Part shown: piece by piece, positions 12,071-25,199 of the stretch
Numbering within the stretch: the first letter of the stretch is position 1
How the letters are laid out: every line of letters starts with the position of its first letter
Assembly (NCBI RefSeq): GCF_037975245.1
Contig: NC_092577.1
Span: forward strand, 9,771,013 to 9,835,012
Source: Apostichopus japonicus
Taxonomy: Eukaryota > Echinodermata > Holothuroidea > Aspidochirotida > Stichopodidae
Length of the DNA stretch: 64,000 nt
Reading direction: 5' to 3'
Translations under genes and position numbers: made by a program
Notes under the pieces: model-generated
The model's input: the letters and a program-made list of their open reading frames with translations, nothing else
What the model was told of the DNA's origin: nothing
Database searches by the model: none

Positions 12071-12320
12071 TTATGTATGTACGTATGTATTTTAGATCCT
12101 CCTGCAAGCAGGAACTCGCGAAGAAGCCATCATTAGCTTATCAAAGCCGCAAGCTGACCGAAGTCAGTCTCTTAGATTCATATTTTAACGTCCATGATTA
12201 TGAATTGTTAATTGTCAACAACTCTGTAAACTGGACGACATACATTAATCTTGGAGTGACTCGAACTCGGGACCTTACGATTGAAAGGCACCGGCGTTAA
12301 CCACTGAGCTAACACTCACT
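12071..12320 (-). mobile_element. tRNA-derived SINE, full length
   Basis: On the minus strand the 5' end reads GTGTTAGCTCAGTGGTTAAC, with a clear pol III A box (TAGCTCAGTGG, 12301-12311). About 44 nt on is a B box, GAGTTCGAGTC (12258-12268). A tRNA-unrelated body follows and ends in an (ACATAC)-like tail at 12071-12095. The body from 12241 down matches a second copy at 18000-18166 in the opposite orientation, showing it is a dispersed element. It is not a functional tRNA: no acceptor stem closes and the unit continues far beyond 75 nt. The tail type implies mobilisation by a partner LINE. Confidence 0.85.
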
Positions 12321-13158
12321 CTATCAACACATATTCAAACAGGTCTGTTCTTAAAGTGTGAAACAGTACGGTACATGGTGATGATTATGTGATTATTTAC
12401 TATAGCTGTTGAATAACATATCTCATAGTTCGTAATTATAATTGTATGCATAACGAGGCTTTTATATGCAAATACTAAATACATTCCAGCCAATCAGTCG
12501 AACATAAATTAAAAGAAAAATTAGACCACTTTTAAGATTACGGATTTGGTTTTCTGTTATTTTTGACTTTTTGTTTCACGTTCTATAGTAAGCTATAACA
12601 ATGAACAAGTTTGCTTGTCGACAGAAACCTAGGGACTTTAAAATACCCCTACTTAAATATTCCAATGATGAAACAAAAGAGTTCATCTATAGTTGTTCTT
12701 AAGGGGTTCGACGATAATCCTTTTTCAGCAATGATCTTGAAATAAGTTGATCAATTTGGCAACTACAGGAAAAGCTGTGCTCTAAACACATGTTTTTCGT
12801 GTTTTTTTCATTGATTTTGACAATTAAAATGACTTATTTACAATTGATAAAAACCCGAATTTTTCTCGAAATCAATTCTCTGTCGCTTTCAGGTATTTAT
12901 CGAATGAAAATTTGGTACGACGGTTTAAGTTGCACGGGGAACAGCAGGGCCAATGGGAAGGGTTGCTCTATTTTCTTAGCAAAAGTTCTCATCCCGTGAG
13001 GGTGGGGTTGTCGGGTCTGAAGCAGCCTCAGAGTATTTAAGCTTCCCCTCATTGTAGTTTTTAATGCTTCCACTCTGTGTAAATGTCTTGTCTTCCTACC
13101 CTTATACCAATGTGATAATAATTAACAGTCTGTTTTTGTTTAAAAATGGTTTTGCTAG
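12321..13158. other. Intergenic, nothing recognised
   Basis: AT-rich DNA with only short open frames (for example 12790-12999) that lack motifs and splice context. Confidence 0.45.
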
Positions 13159-13378
13159 AAGAACAGCCTGTCAAACACTATATTGCAAGGAGGGACAGAT
13201 GGGGTACGAAGGAGAGGCAGGCCGGTAAAAACCTGGATTGACAACATAAACACCTGGACTGGAATGGACTTCAACCAGCTCATGGGAACAGCTGACGATC
13301 GTGAATTGTGGAAAGCTTGTGTCGTGTCATCATGTCGCCCCAACGGCCCTCAAGCTATGGGACATAGATAGATAGATG
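13159..13378 (+). pseudogene. 5'-truncated non-LTR retrotransposon (3' end of reverse-transcriptase ORF)
   Basis: A frame from 13159 to a TAG at 13369-13371 encodes KNSLSNTILQGGTDGVRRRG, then RPVKTWIDNINTWTGMDF, and ends GPQAMGHR. The GRxxKTWIDNIxxWTGM pattern is the well-known C-terminal tail of LINE reverse-transcriptase polyproteins. The stop lies inside a short (TAGA)n tail (13366-13378), a typical LINE 3' end. A TAG at 13156-13158 and unrelated sequence further left mark the truncation. The clade is probably I/Nimb-like or a relative; I cannot be sure from this short piece. It is a dead insertion. Confidence 0.82.
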
Positions 13379-13395
13379 GGTTTGCTAACGTACAG

Positions 13396-13417
13396 GAGCT
13401 TGCCCCCCCCCCCCCCA
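13396..13417. repeat. Poly-C run
   Basis: About 14 consecutive C residues just downstream of the LINE fragment. It is one of many C/G homopolymer runs in the window. Confidence 0.75.
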
Positions 13418-13544
13418 CCCACCCGACGCTAGTTGCAGGGCGTGCAGGCCGTGCAAGGTACCGTTTCTAATTGGCAATCCACCCCACACACACACATCTT
13501 TCCCCGGTGAGTTGAGCAGATCAGCAAGAAATGTTCATTATCAA

Positions 13545-14165
13545 TCGATCCACATAGTATCATACAAAGATATCGTATCCTGTTCATATCAAACATCCAC
13601 AATAATATTGTTGCATATTGTATTACCAAATCCACATAGTATCATACAATAATAGTGTATCATAATAATATAATATCAAACATCCACAATAATATTGTTG
13701 CATATTGTATTACCAGATCCACATAGTATCATACAAAAATAGTGTACCATGATAATATAATATCAAACATCCACAATAATATTGTTGCATATTGTATTAC
13801 CAAATCCACATAGTATCATGCAATAATAGTGTATCATAATAATATAATATCAAACATCCACAATAATATTGTTGCATATTGTATTACCAAATCCACATAG
13901 TATCATACAATAATAGTAGTATCATAATAATATAATATCAAACATCCACAATAATATTGTTGCATATTGTATTACCAAATCCACATAGTATCATACAATA
14001 ATAGTGTATCATAATAATATAATATCAAACATCCACAATAATATTGTTGCATGTAGTTTTAACTCGTTTATACATAGTATCATAAAATAATATTTCATCA
14101 TAATCATATAAGATATAACATCAACATATTAATATTGTTGCATATAGTATTACAGGGTACAATGA
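13545..14165. repeat. 87-bp tandem repeat, about 7 copies
   Basis: The motif CCACATAGTATCATAC recurs at about 13550, 13632, 13719, 13806, 13893 and 13981, with a degenerate copy near 14070, giving an 82-88 bp period. Each unit also holds AACATCCACAATAATATTG and TTGCATATTGTATTACC. The middle copies are nearly identical and the outer ones diverged, as expected for unequal exchange. AT-rich and non-coding. Confidence 0.9.
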
Positions 14166-15482
14166 TATACTATATTATTAATTGTTTTCATATAAATGAA
14201 CTGGCTGTCCTCATTTGGGATCACCACCAACAAATGCCCGGATATAGCTACCTTGATAGACAGGACTAGTAATCCTGAAGCCATCTAGCAGTATGTCCGT
14301 ATACCTTTCTAGCCATCAATTTCTTTCCTCGTTTCAAATTTGACTTGATGAAACATCGTCAGTTATATTTATCCGTTCAGTTTCATATCATTCAAAAAGA
14401 ACTAAAAGAACTGGGGTTTTTTTTTGGGGGGGGGGGTGTTATGTACTATGGGAAGGATCCGGCCGATGAAGTTCTTAGAACTGAAACAAGCGTGGTGTTT
14501 TCATAAGTCAGCATTGTCTCATACTCATGAAAAACTGTTAGACCTAAAGTAAGCTCTTCTTAATTTGGTTAATTGAAATCTTTACTTTATCAATTCTCCG
14601 TTTTGTTTAAAAAAAAAAATCGTCGCCGACCGAACGCAAAGATATTATTTTGATACTTGAATCAATAAACTTCAGGATCTATAATACCACAACAGGTGAA
14701 GACAGTTTGTTATTAAATCAAATATTGCTCTCTTATAGAATTGATACTCTACGATTATAATACAGTATATAAATGTCATTAATAATTAGAGTAAGAAATT
14801 GGCGAGGGATAATTTCTACTCAAATGATTTTAGCAGACTTGTACGGGTTGTTTGTACATCATCAGACACGTTAAGGAGAGCCCTTAAGCAGCTAAACGGA
14901 AACAATTTAAACTTCATAACTTCATCGGGAGAGATTAAGACCAAAACATTTCATCGCAAGATTCGGAAACAGTACATCCTGAAATACGTATCCCACAGAC
15001 AGGAAGACACCTGTTGTGACGAAAATCTATGTGACTGTGACCATTTAGCACAAAGTAGATAAAGCTGAAAGGTATACAAAATCGGCTAGTAATAACAGAA
15101 TTGCCGCGTATAAATGCAACGCCAGCACCCCCCCCCCCCCACGCACAGCCCAAGGCTTTATTCATATGTTTTACATTTAATAACACACACGAATAAAATG
15201 GAAACTTGTAATATGCAAAGTAAGAAAGAACGGATAGTACCATTTTGCCTCACCAAAAATCTAAAAAACAACAAGGGATTAAAACATCCCAGGACGGATA
15301 TCAAGCAAGACTTGTGCCCACCTCTACGAACCTCTCCCCCCCCCCCCAAACAGACCAGATAAGTAGGGGTCTGGTTGCGGGCTTTGTGCAACACTATAAT
15401 GAATTTCCCATCAAGTGTGTTGGGTTGTTTATTTGCTCGATAAGTTTGTTGGTTCGATTTTATTTGTTTATGGGTTGTTGTC
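14166..15482. other. Intergenic; one weak open frame
   Basis: A poly-T/poly-G junction lies near 14417-14437 and poly-C runs near 15128 and 15338. The frame 14799-15062 (+) has a Cys/Asp-rich end (CCDENLCDCDH) and an acceptor-like TTTTAGCAG near 14829, but no homology I recognise. It is not called as a gene. Confidence 0.35.
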
Positions 15483-15610
15483 CCGATGTCTCGATTTATC
15501 GCTGTATCGATGTCTCCATGTCTCGATGTCTCAATGTCTCAATGTCTCCATGTCTCCATGTCTCGATGTCTCGATTTATTGATTTATTGAATTCTTGATT
15601 TCTTGATTAC
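15483..15610. repeat. 9-bp minisatellite (ATGTCTCGA-type)
   Basis: Roughly ten units of ATGTCTCNA with N = C, G or A, grading into GATTTATT-like units at the right end. The open frame across it repeats Cys/Met/Ser and is an artefact. Confidence 0.8.
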
Positions 15611-15899
15611 TTAATGTATTCATGTATTGATTGGTATCTTTGTTTGTTTTTAATGCAGCTGTCTGTTTATAGTCGCCATGTGACGAATTATAATTCTATC
15701 AGACCTACCAAGTATAAGGATAATTACTAAAAGCAAGTCTCTTCACGGCTCGATCAGGCTCCACCCCCCCCCCACGCCTCTCTCCCTGACACTAGGGAAG
15801 TGGACGTTTGTTGATCTGTTACTATTTTTAACAAGTATCACTTTAGGCACAAAATTACTTATAATAACCTATGCTGCTGTAGACCGTTCAAATACACTG

Positions 15900-16260
15900 C
15901 TATGGATCCAGGATAGATTTCTATGCAGTTTTTGATTATGTGAGAAGTATCCCTCTAAACACCTGAGGCTCTTCAATTAAAGTGGCTGGATTTGTAAGTC
16001 TACTGCAGAGCCTACAACTAGGTCAGAATCTCGGATGCAACACAACGTTCAATAGGAAACCATATGACTAACTTTTAGAGCCTCCAATAACGTGTTGTTA
16101 AATACATTAAAAATTTTGCCAAAAGCAAATGGCAACCAAATGTGATCCCAAGCGTGTGCTCTATTGTTCACATGACGTTAAAAAGAAAATATTATTTTAA
16201 AGATGGAATATCTTGAAAACCGGAATTACTCTGAACACTGAGGAGTATGGCCACCCTTTT
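15900..16260 (+). repeat. Diverged interspersed repeat, copy A
   Basis: This segment resembles 56390-56730 on the same strand. Shared blocks include a TTCAATTAAAGTGGCTGG versus ATCAATTAAAGTGGCTGG core, a CAATAGGAAA block and an ACACTGAGGA versus GCACTGAGGA block, in the same order with similar spacing. Ends and class are not clear. It has no coding frame and is probably an old transposon. Confidence 0.5.
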
Positions 16261-17490
16261 TTCATTTTTTATTAATTTAATTTTTTGGCAAATGTTTATC
16301 AAAACCAAAATTCTGCCTTAGGCCATGCTTTAAGTTTCATTCGGTTAATTGTTGTTATGACCGAATAATAATCTACTGTCCCTCCGGCATTTTTCTCAAT
16401 ATTCAAATCGACAAAGGTCGCTCCTCAAAGTTCACTCAAGTAGCATGTTTGTTTTATCGTGTTTTCAAGTCACCTTCGATTGTAACATTATCTATCGGAT
16501 TCCCCTTTCATTGCATAAAATAGAAATTTTTCAAACTTGACCTATATTAGGTTTCCGTCCGAATTGAATAGCTTATAAGGAAAAGACGTAATTGCTGCAG
16601 GCGATGACGTCATTTTTAGAAAACAACATTATGTCGCGGGTAAATATAAATTGTTATACCGAATTGTTCATGTATATATAACTTATTGAGGTTGCACACT
16701 GTAGATTCAGAATACTGTCTGGTAGAATGTGTCCTTTCACCCACCTTTTTTTCTTTCTTGTTTTTCCGTTTCTTAGGAATTTGATAATCTCTCTAGGTTT
16801 TACTTCTATTTACAAACTATATCATGAGCAGCTCATACAATTTCGATGATATACTCACATTCAATACTTATAAATGCTCCAAAACAGTAAAGCTTTTGAA
16901 GTATCGGAAAAACTGCAAGTATGAATTGAATGCAAATGTCACTTCAGTCTATACTTTAACTCAACTTATTTCCGTCTTTTGTATAGACCTTGTTGTTAAC
17001 TGGTATTCACACAAATGGTGCATAATGTGACACCTTGTTGTGACGTAGGCTCATAGGAAAAGGTGTTGTTGTTACGTTCAGGAACTTCCTCCTGCAGCTA
17101 GTGTCGTTGGTAATACTGCAAATGGTAGAATCCGGTTAAATTTCACCTCCATATACAGTAAAAGGGAAAAGGCGAAATAAATTATGTAAAAGTTGTAACA
17201 ATTTTGAAATTTTGTTAATAAAATATGCACAAAATTAAATACCGTTCCTAGTTTGTTTGTCTGGTTTTTTTATGAAATTTGTTATTGATATCTAAAAAAT
17301 ATCACTTTATCTCTTATTTTTCTTTGATCTTTTCCCTCATATATTTGTACTTATTTATTCGAATGAAGCAAAGTAAAATTGATATTAATATAATAGCAAT
17401 TTCGTTCTTAAACACAATGAAACTCTACAATGCAACTTGCTATAATCATGCACACAGAAATTATTCCCTTAATTTTTTTTTCATTTATAT
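16261..17490. other. Intergenic, no supported gene
   Basis: AT-rich. The frame 16824-17030 has no motif. Nothing else is recognised. Confidence 0.4.
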
Positions 17491-17497
17491 TATTTAT

Positions 17498-17645
<148 letters not shown>

Positions 17646-17999
17646 TATATTTATTATATTTTTATTTTTATCATTCACATTTTTTTCATTCACATTTAAA
17701 TCTTGTTGGTGAAGGATGGAACTACTGTAACATAGAATACCTTATGATCGACAGTTGCAAAATATGACGAACGACTGAAGCCATCCCCCTTCCCCCCCCA
17801 CCCCTCAATCCACCAAACAACCCTCATTTGAACATAATGATAAGTATGTGTGATTTAGTGGTAAAAGTATCAACAACAGAACGACAGTCAACGACGAGTC
17901 ACTCCAAAGTACCTTCGTGACGTCAGAGAAATGTACTGTACAAGACTCTGATGTCCAGAAGAAATATTCTAAAAACCACTACGTCACTACAACGCCTCT

Positions 18000-18166
18000 T
18001 TAATGTATATAGTCCAGTTACAGAGTTGTTGACAATTCATAATCATGGACGTTAAAATATGAATCTAAGAGACTGACTTCGGTCAGCTTGCGGCTTTGAT
18101 AAGCCAATGATGGCTTCTTCGCGAGTACCTGCTTGCAGGAGGATCTAAAATACATACACATACAGT
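18000..18166 (+). mobile_element. 5'-truncated copy of the 12-kb SINE
   Basis: Starting at TAATGTAT (about 18001), the sequence follows the reverse complement of 12071-12245. Shared blocks include AATCATGGACGTTAAAATAT, GAGACTGACTTCGGTCAGC, GATGGCTTCTTCGCGAGT and GCAGGAGGATCTAAAATAC, then an ACATACACATAC tail. The tRNA-like head with A and B boxes is missing, as in an incomplete reverse-transcription product. A small CAATTAA insertion in the 12-kb copy is absent here. Confidence 0.88.
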
Positions 18167-19390
18167 AGTTTCTGAGAAAGTGTTATAGCGCCCCAAAATT
18201 TCAAACACTGTCAGTAGCTGAGTGCCACAAAGAACGGAGAAGGATAATTTGTGTCTTAACTTAATGCCATTCATGTTACTTTATTTTCTATTCGTAGTTC
18301 TCGACATTGGTTATTATTTGGTTTTTTGTTTCCTTTTTTCCATCTGCATATGTATCACACCACAGTTAGAGTTGTGTACTCCCGCCTGAGAGTTTAAACA
18401 TTGTCGGAAAATAGCCATAAAGTGACCTACTGTATTGATTTTTTGGGCATTTTCCAAGTCATCGCCATTCTTTTTGATGCTTGGATGTTAAAGAGGATGA
18501 AACAAACTATACTGATGGTCTAAAAGTCTTGAAGGTGATTTCAAGCATATTAAAACATCCTGGGTGAAAAAAAAGAAGTTTCCGCGGCGGGAGCTAGCAG
18601 ATGGGTTGGGGAGCACTATGCTAAACTTTGAGCTCTTCTGCCTCAAAATATTAACGGTCATGCATGGCAAATGTTGAATGTGTTATGATAACCAAAGCCA
18701 TTAGCTATCATATGGTGGGTAGGACATGTCAGTTGAAACTTTTATCTATATGCTCTAGCGGCATTGGAAAGTTACGAGTTTAGTGTGTAAGTCAAGAAAT
18801 TTCGACATTAATAGATGAAACTTTTACAGTCTACTTTCTCATGCCCCTTCTGCGCTACCGTCACTTTTTCTATTAATGATACATAATATGGTATGTGATA
18901 TAGTATCGCGACCCTCAGATTAATGTACGTTGTCTCCGCACGTCTTGTTGTGTATGACTGAGGCAGATCCCTATCTGGGTCACATTTATCCCACCCCCCC
19001 CCTTCCCCCCGGTTTATGTCCCAAACCCAACTAACACCTTAGAGCCATTTCAAGCGTATTTTGAAGGCTCAGAGAGGAGGGGTTTTTTTTCAAATTGTAG
19101 GAGGTACGTCACTGATCCACACCAGAACTGTTTCTCTTTCTATTTACGGTTCTTGACCTAAGTGGACGTTTTTGAGGGATCTAGTGATCCGTTGATATCG
19201 ATCTAGGCGGGTGGGTTCGTCACGGTAGAGGTGTAAGGTGAGGAGGGTATGGTAAAAAATACTTAGATGCAAAAACGGTATTATATTTTGCGACTTTTGT
19301 ACTGAATTCAAATATTCATGTTTCAGGTGGGACTATGAACGACTACATTATTGGTGGGTCATAATGCCCCCCCCCCCCCCCACATTAAAA
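18167..19390. other. Intergenic, nothing recognised
   Basis: No credible gene. Poly-C runs lie near 18994 and 19368-19381. The opposite-strand frames at 18083-18274 and 18488-18670 have no motifs. Confidence 0.4.
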
Positions 19391-21737
19391 CTAGTGTAAT
19401 TAAGTTGAGAGAAAAATAATAGAAAAAATAAAAAAGAAGAAAAATCAAGTTAACATTTTTTTTCGTTTTCTTTTTTATTACTTTTCGCCTTTTATTCTTC
19501 AGTTTCACTGATGATTTATATTTCCGACAAATATACAACCAATTTGTACATTATTTACATAAATAAACAATGAATACACATAGAAAAAGAGAGAGGTTAT
19601 AATATAAACAGTTCAATATACAAAGGGCAGTATTTACTTTAAACGAAAAAAAAAGAAAAGAAAAAAACAACGAACCTTATATGATCCATAATACAAGTGA
19701 AAATATTAAGGAATAGAAAAAATGATCAAAATAATAATAATAATGATAGTAGTAGTAGTAATAATAATATTTATAATAATACTAATAATAATGCAATCAA
19801 AAAAGAAGTACCCAGAAATTTTATTTCCTTTGTACAAAATTTTAAACAACTTATTTTCATTTCAGGTAGGAATAAATGCTCTATGGTAAACTACATGCAA
19901 ATAAAAAAAAAGTAATAACAAAGCCCCCCAAAAAAGCAAAAGGTGTTTCAAAGAGAACAAAAAGAAAAAGGTGGTTGCTAACTAACAGTACTATTAATTA
20001 AATAGTTGACAAAAACAGGGGAATTCCCTGACGTAATGAAAAAGATCAACAACAACAAAATATTAGTCAAGATAATATAAAGATATATAAAGTAATAAAA
20101 AAAAACATAGTAAAAAGAGAACATAACAATATGTCATTGAATCAAAACAAAATGGCTGACAAGTTATAAGACCTGATTCCTTTCAAAAAATGAAATGAAA
20201 TATTCTCTAAAAGTTTATGATGGAAATAACCCAATCGAAAGAAAGAAAGAAAAAAAAACATAAATTGTTAAATATTCAGGTTACCTGACAAATTCACGAC
20301 AATTCAGAGCCGAGATAACGGTACGTAATTTGTACCTTTAATACGTCAGATGCCACTTGCAATTATAGGCAAAGCTATATGTGTTTCGAAGGGAAAAAGA
20401 AGAACGGTATTGTTAACCAATTAGCTAGAAACTCATAAAATGGTCACTACTGACACCACTTTTAACAAGACAATAAGAACTCATTTCATATTTTGAATAA
20501 TACGATGGCTTCCTTTTTTTTATAACCTTTGCTTTCATTTCAAAAATTTAAAAAGATAAATTTCTCTATAACGTGTATCCGATACATTCAAAACCACATT
20601 TGTGTGTTATCTATCTGTTTGCATAAAAGAAAAAAATCTACCATAATTACACAGGAAAAAATGAGTTACTGATGCCCGATGGCAAACCCCAAATCTCACA
20701 AAATGGTCCGCTAATTAATCCAGTTGAACCGAGTCAACTTCCTTTTCGTAAATATTGATTTTGTGCAATGTCATTTGCAGTTATGCAAATTAGCTGAACT
20801 CAAGATTGTTGAATATTCATTTTACAAATTAACTAAATGTCAGACCCTTTCTTTTTGAACTTTTACAAAAACCCAGCGTGGCTAAAAAACTGAAATATCA
20901 CAACCACCAAATATTAAAGGAATTTCAATCGTCTGCTTATCTCTGCGTATAACCCCGCACTTTCTACCATAAAAAAAATGTTTGTTTGGACAACAGATCA
21001 TTCAACATATCTCAATCTTTTGTTCATTCCTGGTTAAAAACAAAAACATACCAGCATATTGTCTCCCTTATATACACAAGTTCTGTTTTGGACTAAAATG
21101 AGTGTTTTGATGTTTTGATCACTTGCAATTGTTATCCAAACTTGGAAAGGCATCTCTTTTCTTTTTCTTTCTGGTTACACTGTGCTACGACTACCAACAG
21201 CTTCCTGAAGGACATAACCTCCCCCCCCCCCCACCGTTCTTGATCAGTGAGACATGATCCTTTTCCTAAAGCCATATTAATATGTTGTGACTGACTTAAA
21301 CACCTAATGTTAAATGAAGAACACAACATTTTCTCACCAAAATTACCAATTTTAGTAATATCATATAACAATTTCTGATCAAACAAGAAAAAGATAACAA
21401 GTAGTGAAACAATGGTGGTTACCCACACCCCATCCAGGTTCACAAAGGAAACTCCCTAAATGACTACCTTCTTTTACCCTCCCTGAGTATAGGCTTTCCC
21501 CCTCCCCAACCCAACCCAACCCACCCCTCCCCCTCCCCCAATGTCCTGTTGTCTGAAAAAGTGTCTCCACTCTTCAGCTCCACACAACTACCAACATCAC
21601 ACCCCATAAACCTCTCAAGCTCCCAAAACTCCAAAACTGAGACTGAAATAGAACCCGCCGTTTCCCAAAAGCAATTACAAAATTCAGCGAATGGTTCACG
21701 TCTGTGCTCAATTTATCGCCACTGTATGTGTATTTTA

Positions 21738-21738
21738 T

Positions 21739-21771
<33 letters not shown>

Positions 21772-21812
21772 AATATACATTTATATATATATATATATAA
21801 ATATATATGTAT
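21738..21812. repeat. (AC)n/(TA)n microsatellite
   Basis: A short ACAC run passes into TA repeats with A/T interruptions. Further short TA stretches lie at 22054-22080 and 24863-24884. Confidence 0.9.
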
Positions 21813-22559
21813 GCATGATTGTGACATTCAGTTTTGCACATCAAATGATACATTACATTTAAGTTTCCATGACAACCCAATGTATGACCACATAAAGGTT
21901 ACTCTTAATGGCTTTAAATTCCCTGCCATCTTAGTCGGTATGAATCTACCATAAAAATTGCATAATTTCATGTAGGTGGAAAAATTTGAAGCAGTTTATG
22001 TTTTGACAACAAAATCAAAAAGGAAGGTTTTTGTTTTATATTTACCCTTTCTATATATTTATATATATATATCTATATATTTTTTAATAAAGTGATCTAT
22101 GACTATCCCGTATACATATTCTTCTTTTCTTTTCTTACAGAAAAGGTGCTTGCATGCCTGAAGTGCAATCGTTGATCTAGCAGTTGCCTACAATAATAAG
22201 AACCCCCCATCTGGTTGTAGCAGAAACAGGTTTAATCGCATCTAAAAAGATTCCATGTGGGACAGGGGGCCATTATTACAATAAGTGTTTGCCAATATGT
22301 TATCAACGTTACCTGTGAAAAAGTTCGTTATCTACAATACTACAAAGTAGCGGTTGCCCGACGGACAATCCCCTCCCCTCACATTTAAAACTTAAGTTCA
22401 ACCACCCACCTCTTGCAAGCTAGCAACGATTGCAGTTACATAGCTCAGCATTTTTTACCCATAACTTTTGTATTTACTAAAATTGATTGATTTAAATATT
22501 GATTACTTGATATAAAACATCTCTAAATTTTCTAAATCTTTTCTTTGTAAGACACAATA

Positions 22560-23400
22560 TCGAAACACACATACTAACACTATACCTGCATGAGGTATAC
22601 CTGAAAACACCTCTCTACGACTCGCCGATAGCACTGCTAACTACATGCGAGAGGTATACCTCAACATACCTCTCTACGACATCTATATATAGCATTGCTA
22701 AATACTTGCATGAGGTATACCTCAACATACCTCTCTACGACATCTATAGATAGCATTGCTAAATACTTGCATGAGGTATACCTCAACATACCTCTCTACG
22801 AAATCTATAGATAGCATTGCTAAATACTTGCATGAGGTATACCTAAACATACCTCTCTACGACATCTATAGATAGCATTGCTAAATACTTGCATGAGGTA
22901 TACCTGAAAACACCTCTCTACGACTCACCACTAGCACTGCTAAATACTTGCATGAGGTATACCTAAACATACCTCTCTACGACATCTATAGATAGCATTG
23001 CTAAATACTTGCATGAGGTATACCTGAAAACACCTCTCTACGACTCACCACTAGCACTGCTAAATACTTGCATGAGGTATACCTAAACATACCTCTCTAC
23101 GACATCTATAGATAGCATTGCTAAATACTTGCATGAGGTATACCTGAAAACACCTCTCTACAACACTAATAGCTATACTAAATACCTGCTAAAGTTATAG
23201 CAAAACATACCTCTACACATGAACATAGATAGCACTGCTAAATTCCTGCAAGAGGTATTCCTAACAGTACCCTCTCTACACCATGACCATGGATAGCAAT
23301 ACTAACTTCCTTCAAGAGGTATACCTAACAGTACCTCTCTACAACATGACCATAGACACCACTGCTAAATACCGACATGATAAATTTTCTAAAATATACC
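22560..23400. repeat. ~60-bp satellite with 120-bp higher-order dimers, about 13 copies
   Basis: The word GAGGTATA recurs at 22592, 22651, 22712, 22773, 22834, 22895, 22954, 23015, 23074 and 23135, spaced 59 or 61 bp; degenerate copies continue to 23400. Two subtypes exist: one with GACTCACCACTAGCACTGCT (59 bp), one with CATCTATAGATAGCATTGCT (61 bp). From 22834 to 23135 they alternate, forming 120-bp dimers. Each unit centres on AGGTATACCT, a perfect 10-bp palindrome. Non-coding. Confidence 0.92.
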
Positions 23401-23844
23401 TCTCAAAATCTATGACACTATGCCAGGTCAAAAAGTTTTACTTTTTTTTTTCTTCCTTCTTTCTTTGTTTTTCTCTTTTTTGATTAATTTGCAAATGATT
23501 CACTTTCACTCTTTCAATTCACACCTTTTCATGCAACATTTTTACTTAAAGTGCAAATGGGGAGAGGAAAATAACTACCAACAACCCAACAGCTGAAAAT
23601 GAGCACTTGTAATTCCATGTCAAGAAAACCACAACCATATGCTACACTGAATTCCTCAAGTGGTATCATTTATAACTACTACATGGAAACCTTTGTTACA
23701 CTTTCTCAAGACATGTTACGAAAGCATATTACATGGATTTTGATCCTCCTTTTCTTCTTTTCAATGATATTCGTATCTTTCATAAAGAATTTATAACCAA
23801 CAGAATATAAAAAAAAGTCCTCAGCAATTAACTCACTTGGTTCT

Positions 23845-23952
23845 TTCAATTTTCTATTGTTTTCCGGACCCAACACATTTCTTTTGTTTTCCTGACCGAT
23901 CACCTTTCTATTGTTTTACTGAACAAACACCTTTCTATTGTTTTCTTTATAC
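23845..23952. repeat. ~33-bp tandem repeat, 3 copies
   Basis: Units share CACCTTTCTATTGTTTTNCTGA with minor changes. The array is T-rich on the + strand and non-coding. Confidence 0.6.
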
Positions 23953-25199
23953 ACTCCCATTGTCCTGTTCTTGTTCTCAACAAATCTAGACCATACTTTC
24001 TAACATATGACTGTGTTAATTTTCATTAGAACTGACTTCTTGACAACATAACAAACCACATCTTTGAAAACAAAGTCCTTGGGAAATCTCCCTTCGACAT
24101 CAAAATTTCCCGAACCCGGTATACAAATGTTTTGGTTGTGGTAACCATCAGACCATAGCCATAAAAAAAAAAACCTTTAGAAAGAAGAAGTTATGTTGAA
24201 GACAAACGGTACAAAAAGAAGCATTAAGAAAGAACAACCCGCTGAAAACATGACACCATTAAAATAGTTAAATAACGTTGAAGCAAGCAATCATAATGCA
24301 ATTAAACCAAAAAACCGAATCGAAAATACCGATAAAGAGTCGAAGAAAAACGAAAAATACAAAAGTTTTAAAATATTGAATAATATCAGTACTTTTCAAT
24401 ATCGATTGTGGTAAAAATACAGGTCTCGAGAACCCACACCGAGTGACTAAACGACACCACATCAAAAGCGTGATACAAAACCATTTTCTTTTTTTCTTTT
24501 CTTTTTCGTAAAAGGCACGGAAGGGCTGAATAAAATTTCAGTCTACATGCGGGGTTTTATCCAGTGACGTAGCCCTAGTTGGTTACTGTTAGGTGACAGC
24601 ACAGCACAGGGAAGAGAAAGTGATAGAAAGCAACATTGGGGGAGAAAACCACCACTTTTAGTTTCCAGGTTATCGTATTGTACTTGTTTTACAAGAAAAG
24701 TAAAAGGTAACCCTTTTTTCCTCAAATTTTCACCTTCCCCAAAACACTGTCCTTCCTACCATAAGCTGTACCACTGAATCACCCCACTACTGGTAAAATA
24801 TCTGATGAAGATCACGGCAAATATACTGTTCTTCTCTTTATATCCATAATTAGTTCATTCTGATATATATATATATATATATATGTAAAAACAACTAATC
24901 AAATTAATATATCCTTTAAAAAAAAAAATTGAAACATACAAAACTTTTCTTTTGCCACACACCAACACCAATTTCTAAGTTGCTATTAATGGACTCACAT
25001 GGGATACATTCATATCAAAAAAAAACCTTTCTTCAGTAATTAAAATTGTAAACATTTTTGGAAAGATTTCAGTCCTAACCTTAAACATATTGAAGAAAAC
25101 CGTTGAGTTATTTCAATCCAAAAATTGTTTTCTAAATTTTGCTGCCAGACGTAGGCAAATGTTTCTGTACAAATGTCGTCAATAGACCTTTATTGATGA

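Noticed and set aside
12257-12320. A tRNA gene on the minus strand
   Set aside because: A and B boxes are present but no acceptor stem closes, and the sequence continues into a SINE body with a second genomic copy.
14799-15062. An 87-codon frame with a Cys/Asp-rich tail
   Set aside because: No homology, no ATG start and only a weak acceptor; it could be chance in this gene-poor stretch.
22560-23400. CRISPR-like array
   Set aside because: Units are contiguous tandem repeats with no unique spacers, in a eukaryotic genome without cas genes.
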